Source: Clytia hemisphaerica
Taxonomy: Eukaryota > Cnidaria > Hydrozoa > Leptothecata > Clytiidae
Assembly (NCBI GenBank): GCA_902728285.1
Contig: CACVBU010000397.1
Span: 675,223 to 739,222, forward strand
Direction of reading: 5' to 3'
DNA: 64,000 nt
Shown piece after piece: positions 10,309 through 22,055 of this stretch. The notes under the pieces were generated by a model. It was not told where the DNA came from, ran no database searches, and saw only the letters and a program-made list of their open reading frames with translations. Numbering within the stretch: the first letter of the stretch is position 1; the number at the start of each line of letters is the position of its first letter. A program made the position numbers and the translations under genes.

Positions 10309-10901
10309 CAGGGGGGTGGGTCGGTAGTAAAATCTAAGACATATATGAGTAGTAAAAGGATTTTTACGAATTTTTACATACCACCACCCAGACTCTTGGA
10401 AGAGGTATTTTACTACCCTGGTAGTAAAAGTTTTTGGGACAATTTGTCATGGAGACCACCTACTTTTTGGTTGCTTTTAGGACTGATTTTGCAAAAAAAG
10501 CTAAAAAATGATTATTTTTGTGACACATTTGTCACTTAGTGCAAAAATTAATGTTTTGCCCTTAGAATGAAAGTCTTTTTTACATTGACAAAAAATTTCG
10601 AGGATTTTTTGTTTGCAGCAAACAACTTTCCAACAGAAAATTTTTTCAAATTATAAAAATTTTCAGATTTTTTCGGAAAAGTCATCCAAAAAATTGAGAG
10701 AATTACAATAATATAGCTAAAATTTGCTAATTTTACCAGTTTAACTACCCAGGTAGTAAAATTTTTTCAACATTTAACATATAGATACCACCCATTTTAG
10801 GATTTAACTACCCTGGGTAGTAAAAGTTTTTTCCGATTTTTCGTCACACCACCACCATAGTAAACATTATGTCTGAGATTTTACTACCGACCCCCCCCCT
10901 G
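10309..10901. mobile_element. Non-autonomous hAT-like element built on TACTACC/GGTAGTA palindromes
   Basis: Left end CAGGGGGGTGGGTCGGTAGT and right end ACTACCGACCCCCCCCCTG form TIRs that continue through TAAAATCT(A/C)AGACATA. The sequence CGACAAC flanks both sides (10302-10308 and 10902-10908), consistent with an 8-bp hAT target duplication carrying one mismatch. Inside, TACTACC/GGTAGTAAAA blocks recur in both orientations near 10418-10435, 10743-10755 and 10807-10825. No transposase ORF. Confidence 0.75.
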
Positions 10902-11346
10902 CGACAACGAGTGATAAAATAAAAAGATAAGTGTTTCAGTAAAAAAGTTAGTGGCCTGTCTGACTAACCAACCATGCCAATTTTCATCACTTCATTATCC
11001 AGGCAGAGGAAAGGCCGTGTCCGTCTTGTACAGGCTAAATAGAAAGCTTAAACAAATTTATTCTTTTGAATCGCATTTGGAAATATTTATTTATGTCAGA
11101 GGAAGAAGGTTCACCAATAAGTAGTAAAAGTGTGAAAAGGTGGTTGTGATAAAAAAAAAAATCGAAGAGATGAGGAGTGGGGAAATTTTGATTTCTCAGA
11201 TGCCTTAGTTTGGTTTAGCCGCCAGAACAAAATAAGAAATCATGCGACTAATATTTTCAGTCAGAGTAGACATACTCCTAGGCTGATTCCATTTCTTCTG
11301 GATTCGGTCTGACTTGTTGTCGGACTAAAAAGTGTCGGACTAGTCA

Positions 11347-11722
11347 GTATAGACCTAACTCTTCATACAAAAATTACGGGAAACACATGTTTGGACTTTG
11401 TACTTAATCCAAAGTACCGCAAAGGCAGGACAAAAATCAGTTTTTTGAAGTTTGCAAAAAAACGCCACATAAAAGATCTTTCAAATTCAGTACCGTAAGT
11501 TGGTCTAATATCGACACCCCTCGTCTAATTCCGACACCCTTCTTTAGAGACAGGAATAATATGAAAGCTTGAATCACTGATTGAAAAAGGATTATTCCTC
11601 TCTGAACACTAAGCAAAGAAAAGCAGTTTCAACCTTTCTATCAATTTCAGCATAGGGTACAAAGTCCAAACATGCGTTTCCAGTAATTTTTGTATGAAGG
11701 GTTAGGTCTATACTGTTAGAGG
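11347..11722. mobile_element. Inverted-repeat element, ~375 bp
   Basis: The block GTATAGACCTAACTCTTCAT near the left end is mirrored at the right end by ATGAAGGGTTAGGTCTATAC. The arms continue inward about 60 bp through CATGTTTGGACTTTGTAC and its complement. No ORF. Confidence 0.75.
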
Positions 11723-11853
11723 AGGAGTGTTGACATTAGACCATAAGATTGTATAAAATTAAAATTATACAAAGTATATAAAATTTTAGTGCTAAGAGAA
11801 GACACAAAGAAATAAATTGGCTTAAGTTGGCTATAAAATAAAAGTGTAAGTTG

Positions 11854-12802
11854 CAGTCAGGACCTCTTTGGTCTTTTTTAACATTATAGTTCGGATAGAA
11901 TAAAAACATACCTGATCAACACAACCAAACCTTCTGTCTTGCGTTTACTCTTTCATTTCCAACAACTTTCGTTTTTGCTTATGTAGGTTTTAAAATCCAC
12001 AAGTAATGAACCTCTTATAGCTTTATCTGAATAAATCTGGTTGAAAACCTTTTGTCAGGTTTCATTCCGTACGTTTTTTATCCACGTTGTGAATCGGGTT
12101 CCCCGATTTCCCGATAATTAAAAATTGGAACTTTCCCGTGGGCGCGATTGGGCGTACCGCCATCGCAAAATATTTTTCGTGAAAATTTACCGTATTCTAA
12201 GGCTAATATAATCTAGATAGGAAACAAATATTAAATTTGATCTTTTTTTTCTCGTATTTCTAAATTTCAAGATAAAAAGAAACTATCTACGAATTTATTA
12301 TTATTAACGGGCGTTGAATCGACATTGACATATTTAATGATGTCATAATCAATGCCGTGCATATTTTGTCACCGCCGTGCATATTTTGTCAACATCCTTT
12401 TCATTGGATAAATACCACTAAAATATACAAGATAAGTAAACATAAATTTATCGCCCGCGAGCACGGCTTAGCTAAGTGCACCTCTCTTATTCATTATCTA
12501 AGAATTGAAGCGGGCAAAGATTACCGCGCGGCTGATAGCGGACAAAGGTTTTTTTGAAGATATTTTCAGTTATAATCTAAGGTAGAACAAACTAAACATA
12601 GAAAGGGAGTATTTTTTAGTGCTCAATACGATGATCGGTATTTTTTTTGAATTCTGTGTTTAGATTTTTCTACCCAGCCCCGTTGCTATGTACGCGCGCC
12701 CTGTTGCTAAGACCTTTGCTTGAAATCGAAAGCGAAACCAAGATTATTTAGCGCACACTGCCGTTTGCGTAATATCGATAAAGTGAAATGAGGTCCTGAC
12801 TG
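11854..12802. mobile_element. Non-autonomous hAT element, 949 bp, perfect 8-bp target duplication
   Basis: The element starts CAGTCAGGACCTC and ends with its exact inverse GAGGTCCTGACTG. The 8-mer GTAAGTTG flanks both sides exactly (11846-11853 and 12803-12810). TIRs of 13 bp beginning CAG and an 8-bp duplication are diagnostic of the hAT superfamily. The interior has no transposase ORF, so it would depend on a trans-acting transposase. The perfect duplication suggests a fairly recent insertion. Confidence 0.92.
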
Positions 12803-12884
12803 GTAAGTTGCGACAGAACAACCAGCCCCAAAGTATATATATGGTGAAGATCAGAGATCTGACCTCAAGGAGAAAGTGTTGAAA

Positions 12885-15755
12885 ATACTATAAATAAAAT
12901 AAAGATGAAACATAAAAAGGGACTAATATTTTTATAAGAGAAAGTTAAGAGAAAACTTATTTTTTATTATTTTATTTCTATCTCAGCCTGACCCCTTATC
13001 CTACCCACTGTTGGGGGAAGGAGGTTGACCTAATCCAGTCAAAATCCAGATTAAAATACGGTAGCTCTTTATAACACTTTGTTTTTTGTAAAATCTTCAG
13101 ATTTTCCAAGCAGCCAAGCAAAACAAATTGAAAAAACGTTTTTGAAGCACTCATCTTAATGTTAATTGAATAATTCAATCTTCAGTTAATTTTAACTAAT
13201 CTACAATAAAGATGCAAATCAAAGAGACAGTTATAAAAACTCAACGACTGCCAAAGATTTGTATTTTACAATCCAACTTTGAATTTCTCGCCATGCTTTA
13301 TTTTGAATGTTTCGCTTCCGTAAAAGTAAAAAGCGGGAAATAAGAATCCCGCCCTAAAAACGCCCTTCATTTTTTACCAAATAAAGAGATACGTTCCATA
13401 TATGGGAAATACATTCTGAAACAAATCGAAAGTGAATATTTTACGTTTTTGGCCAAAATCCAAAATGCTAAAGACCTGCCAAATCAACATTGAAACAAAA
13501 TATCACTGCAGCTAGATTCACACTTCAACCAGCACAGCAGTAAGTATGATATCTGAAGAATGAAGGAAAGGGTATACTTTCCAATACTTTAAATTGTCAA
13601 GATTTAAATCATCAACTTTATATTAAACTTCGTCGTAAAAACAGTCAGGCACATCTGGAAATGAACGGGGTGACCCGTGTAAATGAGATAGGACGTCTCA
13701 GCTAAAGCGTAATGAATAAAAATGAAATTCAAACTGAAAATGGGAAAAAAGGAAGAAAACTGGGAACTTTATTTTTTCATTAAAAGTTTCTTCAATCTTC
13801 GAAGACAAAATTAATTGACCCATGGAAAATTTAAGTTCATCAGATGAAGAATATAATTTAAAAATGGTAATACATTAAAAGAAGGGCAGGCAAAGGGTTT
13901 GAAATTCGGAGGGCTGACTAGAATAACTTCTTATTGTGGGGCAATCGAAAAAATTTTCTATTCGTGTCATCCGCTCCCATCATATTTTGCTCTGATTTTC
14001 CAGTGTGGAGACGCGGAAAAAAAATCCGGGAAAAGCAATTTGTTCTTTTATAAAGTATATATAGCTTTTTTCTCAATCGCTCTGGCAGCCATCGAAAAAT
14101 TGTTTTGTTCACTTCACCACCCGCCCCTGACTTACTGGTGCGATTAGAAAAAACGGGAAATTTTTCGATCGCCCGCTCGCATGCATGCATTTTTAACATA
14201 CGTTGCGACGCGAACAAAGCAATTTTTGATGGCCGCCTATACCTTTATGACCCTCCTGACAGAAGAAATGAGAGTGAAATGACATGTCTCTCACCTGAAC
14301 TGCATTTCTGGAAACAAGATTTATAGTTGTTTATGGATCGAACAAAGTCAAAGAAGGTCTTTGGAGGCTTTTTCCTTTTTAAACCCAGCATATGGATTAA
14401 AAACCAGCTTACGTCCAAGAGCTTTGCTATTGTTCTGCTCAAAAAAGCACAGGAGGTCATCTTGGGTACTTTCAGACTTTTTCAAATTCAAAATTGTCAA
14501 GTGGCCCAATAAAGTTTGGGCCGTACCTTGGGTTATTGTAATGTGTAATTTGTTATTCAACAGACTGTTGCCTTCTCCTTAAAGACTATTAGGGAATGGA
14601 AGCCTCTGAAAAGGAATTTTTTGGAAGAAGGGGAAATTCCCTCTGGCAGTTAGTCACACTAGGAAATCAAGCTTTCAGAAAAAACAACAATCAGTCATCT
14701 ACAGGATGTAATTGCAACAACAAGGATGGAGAGTTACCTGGAACAACTTCAAGGTCCCAAGACAATTTTAATTAAAACTTGAAAACTTAAAATGAGACTA
14801 AATGACCGATTGCAAACGTGCATCAGCCAGAATATAAACCAACCAAATTTTGGTCATTCAACTCGAGACAGCGCTTCGATTTTTAAGGCCTTGTTATACG
14901 CTAAATAAAAAATTCCGCACATTAAATGGGTCAGTGTTTGAGGTCCAGCAAATTTCCTGAAATACCTATCCGTGGTGCGCGGATTAGGTGGGTGTCCATC
15001 TCCCCCGTAGATTTTTTTCTGGGAAGTTGATCTTCAATTAGTTTTCAAGGCTTTGCTCAAATCTTTTCATCTATGGCTCAAATTTTAGGCGATTTCTCAT
15101 AGTTTTTGAAAATTATTATTTTTTCATGAATCCCTTTAGAAGTTTTGCTGCGCATTTGTTTGCTTGCGAGTCAAGTAAACAATATAGCGCTTTCGCAGCA
15201 TTAATCTTTGATATGCATTTTGGCAGGACGCTAGTGTGACTAACTGTCTGAAAATCTTCAATGAACTCGAGAAGAGGCTTTCTTGACCCCCTGCCCCTTT
15301 CAGAAAATCTGAAAAATGAACAAAAACCCTTGGAAAATCTTACGCTGCAGGTTTACCCTTCAGATATGTTTCATGTATAGGAGACATACAATGTGTAAAA
15401 TTCCTGTCAAAGAGTTACCTCCCCCCATCTTGGTGTTTTTGAGATTTAGAAACTTGATAGCCTGAATACTGTAGTAAGTTTTAACGAGAGATCTTTAAAA
15501 ATTTGAATTGAATTAGATTTGAATTATCAGTTTGAATGGAGAGCTTAATACAATCGTTGGATTTCTAAACCTTTTGAAGAAAATTAAATTTTGGTAACTC
15601 TTCACAAGAATTTTATATACGATAGCAGACCCTATATCAAAACATATCAGAGGGAATGCTTGCAGTCTAGGAAAACCAAGCTCAGACCCCCTGGAACAAT
15701 CCTGGCTGGGCTTAGTTGGGCAGGGGGCACTGAATTTGATGGCCAACAAGTAGGG
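12885..15755. repeat. Long duplicated sequence, copy 1 (~2.9 kb)
   Basis: Aligns along its whole length with 18168-25937 once the insertions in the latter are removed. Correspondences: 12885-13900 with 18168-19200; 13900-14030 with 19200-19320; 14030-14070 with 20750-20798; 14070-15270 with 22056-23330; 15280-15755 with 25449-25937. No convincing gene lies in it. Copy 1 is repeatedly shorter by single bases within runs (for example TTGTTATACG against TTGTTTATACG, and AAATTTCCTGAAATACC against AAAATTTCCTGGAAATACC). This looks like deletion-type sequencing error or allelic divergence rather than coding constraint. Confidence 0.88.
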
Positions 15756-15829
15756 AGGGGACTTAAAAAAAAAATTAGCATTTATGGCATATGTACAAAA
15801 GCTGCCAATTATAATAAAAAGAAAGAAAA

Positions 15830-18166
15830 AATCAAAAATTTGACCGGGGACCCTTTTCAGGTCCCCCGGGCCCCATTTCTGCGGGGTACTCAGCGCGACC
15901 CTGGACCAAAAATAGCCTAACACCAACTTTCTTAAAACATAGTCATGTGGCATATCAAATTATCAGAAATTCTATGCTGATTCCAAAAAACATTAGTAGT
16001 AGGGGTCAGAAATAAAGCTAAAGAAAGTTATGACCACATATTGGACCAGATTTTGAGTAAATTGCATAATTCGCAAGAAATTCGAATAGAATCTTGATTA
16101 TGACTAACATTTCATGTAGTTAGTAGTTAAACTTTGACAAAATTCTGGTTTATTGAATTACTGTTTTCATGATATGAAGACATTTCAGGTTTATTTAAGT
16201 TTTCTTTAGAGAGAAGATTATGAAGGATGTGAAGCTGGGTACTTGTATTGAACAAGAGCAAAATATATTTTATCAACCAGAAATTGCAAGTCAAAAAATC
16301 AAGGAATAAAAAGTTTTTCAATGTAAAGAGCGCACAAACTGCCACATGAGTGGACAGAATGAATGTAAAGATAACCTTGGATGTTCTTACCAAATGCCAG
16401 AGAGCGTTGGAATATCTATCACCACTAAGATGGTCAATACAGGAAAGAAATGAATTTTGAAAAAGCTGTCGAAAAGGGTGTTGTATTGCAATGGATTTTT
16501 TGCAATGTTATCCAAAGAAACATCGAACATCGGAGCACGATATTAAAACATTATTAAATAATTATGAATTATTGAAAAAAAAAAGCACTTCAAAAAAACA
16601 GATGATGTTTAAGCAAATAGGTTAAGATGTTTGAACATATGGGAAAGATTTCTCTTTGATTATTGAATAGTCCATTGCTAGGGCAAATTCTCTCTAGGAC
16701 GACAGTGATATCCAATTCAATCTTTGCAATTTTCGTTTAGGTATACAAGTTGAGTTCAATCCATAAACCATGGGCACCTTTAAGTTTACATTTCATTTGA
16801 AAAGGCATGTAGGGTACAGTCATGATTGGTAAAATTTAATTTAAAAGTTCAAAAGAAGGGTAAGGCTACAAGAAACAACCTGGTGTAAAATGTGGCAAAA
16901 TGACCGGACATTTTACAATACCAAAAAACAAATGCCAGTAGAAGGTTCGTACCAGTTTCCTGATAGACTCTCTTTTTTTTAACTTTCCATTCCCTGAGAT
17001 GCCTTAAGACTGCCATTGAGATACAGGTAGCTGATCTGTGCTTTCAAATATATTTTTAACCCATTTTGAACCCCCCCCCTTGAACTCAACCTCTTGCCAT
17101 TCTGCTCCTCATTCTGCATCCTGCAAATGTAACTTAAGGTGCCATAAATCATGGTCTATGATTAAAACTCAACTGTATACCTAAACAAAATTGCAAAAAA
17201 TTGAATTGGATATCACGTCAGTTCGGGAGAATTTGCCCTAGCAGTTGACTATTCAATATCAAAAGAAATCTTACAATAATGTCAAACAATTCTTAAGCTG
17301 TATTTCTCAAACTAAGCCAGTAATCTCTGATTTCCTTCGAAGTGCTTCTTTTTTCAATGATTCTAACTATTTATATATTATTTAATTATTTATAATTTGT
17401 AATAATAATCTTTGATATCGTGCTCACTGTTCATAGTTCTTTGGATAAACATTGCAAAAAATCCATTTCAATACAACACCCTTTGCACAGTTTTTTCAAA
17501 ATCTTATTCTTTCCTGTATTGACCATCTTAGGGTGAATAGATATTCCAACGTTCTTGGCATTGATAGAACATGCAAAGGTTATCTTTCCAACATCTCAAA
17601 ATTACACAGGTATACATCTTACATTATCTGTCCGCATTGTGGCAGTTTGTGATGCTCTTTGCAATTGAGACTTTTATTTCTCTGTGTTTGTTTTGATTTT
17701 TACTTGGCAATTTCTGGCTTGATAAAATATTTTTGCTCTTGTTTGAAGTACCTCAGCTTCACCATCCTTTCTCATTCATAATCCTTCTCTCTAAAAAAAC
17801 TTAAATAAACCGAAATGTCTTCATATATAAAAACAGTTACATTCAATTAACCAGAATTATGCCAAGTTTAACTATTAACTACATGATATTAGTCATAATC
17901 AAGATTCGATCGAATTTCTGGGCGAATTGTGGGAATTACTCAAATCTGGTCCAAATATGGTCATAACTTTTTTTAGCTTTATTTCTGACCCCTACTACTA
18001 ATGTTTTTTGGAATCAGCATAAAATTTCTGATAATTTGATATGCCACATACTATGTTTTTGGAGAAAGTTGGTGTAGCTATTAATTGGTCCGGGGTTGCG
18101 CTGGTACCCCGCAGAAATGGGGCCCGGGGACCCGAAAAGGGTCCCTGGGCAAAATTTTTTGATTTT
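15830..18166. repeat. Long imperfect palindrome, ~1-kb arms
   Basis: The left arm (about 15830-16800) is the diverged reverse complement of the right arm (about 17115-18166), with a spacer of ~310 bp. Paired landmarks include CTGATTCCAAAAAACATTAG at 15979 with its complement at 18000, a TTTAAGTTTTCTTTAGAGAG block near 16195 with its complement near 17785, and the ATATCCAATTCAAT block near 16709 with its complement near 17198. Arms differ by point changes and small indels. It carries no convincing ORF. It may be two head-to-head copies of one repeat or a foldback element. Confidence 0.85.
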
Positions 18167-18167
18167 T
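18167..18167. other. Undetermined base (N) at a sequence junction
   Basis: The only ambiguous base in the window lies exactly where the palindrome ends and copy 2 of the 2.9-kb duplicated sequence begins. This position suggests an assembly join or gap fill. Confidence 0.9.
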
Positions 18168-19451
18168 NATAAATAAAATAAAGATGAAACATAAAAAGGG
18201 ACTAATATTTTTAAGAGAAAGTTAAGAGAAAACTTATTTTTTATTACTTTATTTCTATCTCAGCCTGACCCCTTATCCTACCCACTGTTGGGGGAAGGAG
18301 GTTGACCTAATCCAGTCAAAATCCAGATTAAAATACGGTAGCTCTTAACAACTTTGTTTTTTGTAAAATCTTCAGATTTTCCAAGCAGCCAAGCAAAACA
18401 AATTGAAAACGTTTTTGAAGCACTCAATCTTAATGTTAATTGAATAGATAATCAATCTGTCGATCAGTTAATTTCAACTAATCTACAATAAAAGATGCAA
18501 ATCAAAGAAGACTAAGGTATAAATATCCAAAACTCAACCGACTGCCAAAAATTTGTAGCATTTTAGCAAAATCCAACATTATTGAATTTCTTCGCCATGC
18601 TTTTATTTTGAATGTTTCGGCTTCCGTAAAAATGTAAAAAAGCGGGAAATAAGAATCCCGCCCTAAAAAACGCCCTTCATTTTTTACCAAATAAGGAGAT
18701 AGCGTTTCCATATATGGGAGAAATACATTCTGAAACAAAATCGAAAGTGATTATTTTACGTTTTTGGCGCAAAAATCCAAAATGCTAAAGACCTGCCAAA
18801 TCAACAAACAAAATATCACTTGAGGCTAGATTCACACTTCAACCAGCACAGCAGTAAGTATGATATCTGAAGAATGAAGGAAAGGTTATACTTGTCAATA
18901 CTTTAAATTGCAAGATTTTACAATCATCAAACTTATATTATAACTTTGTCAGTAAAACACACACATCGTCATCATCATTAAACATTTCTTTCATCTTTCA
19001 TGAATATATTTCGGCCAACTGGTCTTTTCAACATAAAAATGGATTCATTTGACAAGGTTTATATCCTAATTCTTTATACACAAGGGAAAAAAGTTATAGT
19101 TCTATTGACAATAAAAATTTAAGTTCATCTGAAGAATATAATTTAAAAATGGTAATACATTAAAAGAAGGCAGGGCAGGCAAAGGGTGTTGAAATTAGAA
19201 GAGGGATGACTAGAGTAACTTACTTATTGTGGCGGCAATCAAAAAAAATTTTCTATTCGGGTCATCCGCTCCCATCATATTTTCCTCTGATTTTCCAGTG
19301 TGGAGACGCGGAAAAAAAACCAGACGATCTCAATCAAACGGAATCAACGATCGAACCAGTCGAACCAAATCGAACGCAATCGACCGATTGAAATTCGATT
19401 GCCGAACGCAGTCGAATCTCAATCGAACGTCAAAATTCTGGGTAATATTCG

Positions 19452-20371
19452 ATAGACCTTTTCGCCTTTGCGTCCGCCATATTGAATTGTATGCAAAAAT
19501 TATGGTTGCCGAATTGCCGTGGTGAAATTCCCTTAGAAAGTATGCAAAACATATGCAAAAAGAAAGTATTAAATAAAAACTTACATGCATAATTGGCATT
19601 ATATTAAAGTGTAATCTTGTAGAAGAAAGATTAAATTTGCTTCTTTTGAAAACTAAAAACAATTATATTCACTCATCTCTTAGAACAAGCACTTCAAAAA
19701 ACCATAACATTAGACATAAACTCAAACTGAAAAATCACCCGCGAAGGTAAAAAACAATCCTTATTCGGCTGACGGCAAATTATTCTCCTGGGAATAGAGC
19801 CGCCAAATGATCAAATCAAAACATTGATAAACTGTGTGACGTCATAATAGACCTTTTTTTAAAAAGGCAGCCATGTTGAATAATTATGTAGTCCAGCATA
19901 AAAACAATGATATAGCCATGCATAATTTTTAAAATATACATGATACAGTAATTATGTATGGCCGTATCATTGTTTTTATGCTGGACTACATAATTATTCA
20001 AACATGGCTGCCTCTTTTAAAAAAGGTCTATTACTGCTTTCAGTTTGCGTGTTTTGAAAGTTTGATGTGTGTACTCCGCCTTCGTGGAATTTTTTAATGG
20101 CATGAAAACAGAATATGCAATGTCTTTAAGAACAAATTCCTAAAAGGCTTTTGTTGTTCTGTAAATATTTCCTTTTGGATTAAGAAATTCCATCTTTTAT
20201 TGTTCTAATGATTATAATATTTATTTATAAGATGCTTTGTTGTCTTTTTAATCTTTGTGTAAACTTGCATATGTTTTGCATACTTTCTAAGGGAATTTCA
20301 CCACGGCAATTCGGCAACCATAATTTTTGCATACAATTCAATATGGCGGACGCAAAGGCGAAAAGGTCTAT
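19452..20371. mobile_element. Middle element of the nested stack (ATAGACC ends, ~100-bp TIRs)
   Basis: The left end ATAGACCTTTTCGCCTTTGC and the right end GCAAAGGCGAAAAGGTCTAT are inverted copies. The match continues for about 100 bp through CCGCCATATTGAATTGTATG and beyond. The ~920-bp element has no transposase ORF and is itself interrupted by 19847-20031. Confidence 0.88.
19847..20031. mobile_element. Innermost element of the nested stack, near-complete hairpin
   Basis: 185 bp with TIRs of about 85 bp. The ends are ATAGACCTTTTTTTAAAAAG and the inverted CTTTTAAAAAAGGTCTAT. Arm sequence includes CATAAAAACAATGATA and its complement. The termini match the enclosing element and 4226-4430. Confidence 0.9.
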
Positions 20372-20798
20372 TGGTTCGATTGTTGTTCGACTGGTTCGAT
20401 CGTTGATTCCGTTCGATTGAGATCGTCTGGCGTTATTATATCTTGCAGCTTCCCAACATCCAAGCTCTCAAACATCACAAGCCAAATGAAATTACTTTCG
20501 ATTTCCCGTAGAAATTATGCGATGAATCGGATGAACAATCCGGGGGTCAATGAATCGACGATCGAACGCAATGGAACGCAATCGAACATTAATCAAACGC
20601 AATCGAATATATCAATCGAAACTGAAAATTGCGGTAATATTCGATTGAGATTCGATTGCGTTCGACAATCGAATTTCAATCGGTCGATTGCGTTCGATTT
20701 GGTTCGACTGGTTCGATCGTTGATTCCGTTCGATTGAGATCGTCTGGAAAAAATCCAGGAAAAGCAATTTGTTCTTTTATAAAGTATATATAGCTTTT

Positions 20799-22055
20799 CA
20801 GGGCTGCAAATAAGCGTCGGTCATCGGTCAATGTCCAACTAAAAAAGCTATTTGACCGACTGAAAATCTTTAGTGTCGGTCATGATGTCCGACTGAAAAA
20901 AGGAATAAACCATTAACAGTCAGGGAAATCCCTCAATTGCGGTATACTGCAATTGCGGTAGTTTTCATTCGTGTTTAGCCTACAAAGACTATAAAAAATC
21001 GTACGAGAAGAAAGCTTTTCTTTATTAAAAGAATCTGATCTACGGAAAAAATATTTTGTCTGTGCGTTAAAAAGATATGATCAATTATGTACAAAAATTG
21101 CCTGTTTTTTCCTTGAATCTTGAATTCTGATTCTTGAATGTACTGCAATTGCGGTATATGAAAATTGTAAAATTGACGTTTATACTGCAATTGCAGTAAA
21201 AATTTACTACCGCAATTGAGGGATTTCCCTGACTGATTAACTTGAGAGTTGAAAATAAATCTCATACACCCCTGTCTCTTACTTAGCCTATTCTTTTAAT
21301 ACTCGCTTCCTTTGTAGCTTTCAGGGTGTTTCTAAGTTAACTTTTATTGACTTGCTTTCTTCGTTACTTTCTTTGTTTCTAAGATCACTTTTATCAACCT
21401 GCTTTCTTTGTAACTCTTTTAAGGGTGTTTCTAAATTACTTTTGTCAACTTGCTTTCTTTGTAACCTTCTTTGTTTCTAAGATCACTTTTATCAATTTGC
21501 TTTCTTTGTAACTTTCAAGGGTGTTTGTGTTTCAAAGTTAACTTTTATCGACTCGCTTTCTTCGTAACTTTCAAGAGTGTTTCTAAGATCACTTTTATCA
21601 ATTCGTTTTCTTCGTAACTTTCAAGGGTGTTTCTAAGTTAAACTTTTATCGACTCGCTTTCTTCGTAACTTTCAAGAGTTTTTTTAAGACCATTTTCATC
21701 AACTTGCTTACTTCATAACTTTCAAGAGTGTTTCTAAGATTACTTTTATCAACTCGCTTTCTTCTTAACTTTTAAGAGTTTTTCTAAGTTAACTTTTATC
21801 AACTTGCTTTCTTCTTAACTTACAAGGGTGTTTCCAGGTGTTTCTAAGATCACTTTTATCGAATCAATTTCTCTGTTATATACAGTAACAAACTGTTTAA
21901 AGGTAACTTTTATTTTTCCTACTCGCTTTCTCCGTAACTTTAAAAGAAAAATACACTGCACTGAATGACCGACAGGATTTTGAGTTTGACCGACAGGATT
22001 TCATCTCTGTCGGACATGATGTCCGATTGACTAAAAATATTTATTTGCAGCCCTG
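20799..22055. mobile_element. hAT-like insertion with a tandem-repeat interior
   Basis: Starts CAGGGCTGCAAATAAGCGTC and ends with the inverted form ATATTTATTTGCAGCCCTG; subterminal GTCGGTCAT/GACATGATGTCCGA motifs are also inverted. It is missing from the homologous position in copy 1 (near 14070), and GCTTTT occurs on both flanks. The interior 21300-21930 is a tandem array of ~50-bp units rich in CTTTCTTCGTAACTTTCAAG and GTGTTTCTAAG. A smaller element (20917-21235) lies inside it. No transposase ORF is present. Confidence 0.82.
20917..21235. mobile_element. Small TIR element nested in 20799-22055
   Basis: Ends CAGTCAGGGAAATCCCTCAA and TTGAGGGATTTCCCTGACTG are exact inverses and extend to ~28 bp (TTGCGGTA). 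ATTAA flanks both sides. Additional TACTGCAATTGCGGTA-type palindromes occur inside. The CAGTCAGG start is shared with the hAT element at 11854. Confidence 0.85.

Larger units (their letters stand above)
19321..20746. mobile_element. Outer palindromic element of a nested stack (CAGACG ends)
   Basis: It begins CAGACGATCTCAATCAAACG and ends with the inverse CGTTCGATTGAGATCGTCTG form, with arms of ~110 bp made of repeated TCGAACG/TCGATTG motifs. It is absent from the homologous site in copy 1 (near 14027). GGAAAAAA-type sequence is repeated at both flanks, consistent with a target duplication. A second copy of the CGATTGAGATCGTCTG terminus lies internally at about 20417-20432, so the element has been rearranged or inserted into a relative of itself. 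It contains the elements 19452-20371 and 19847-20031. Confidence 0.8.
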
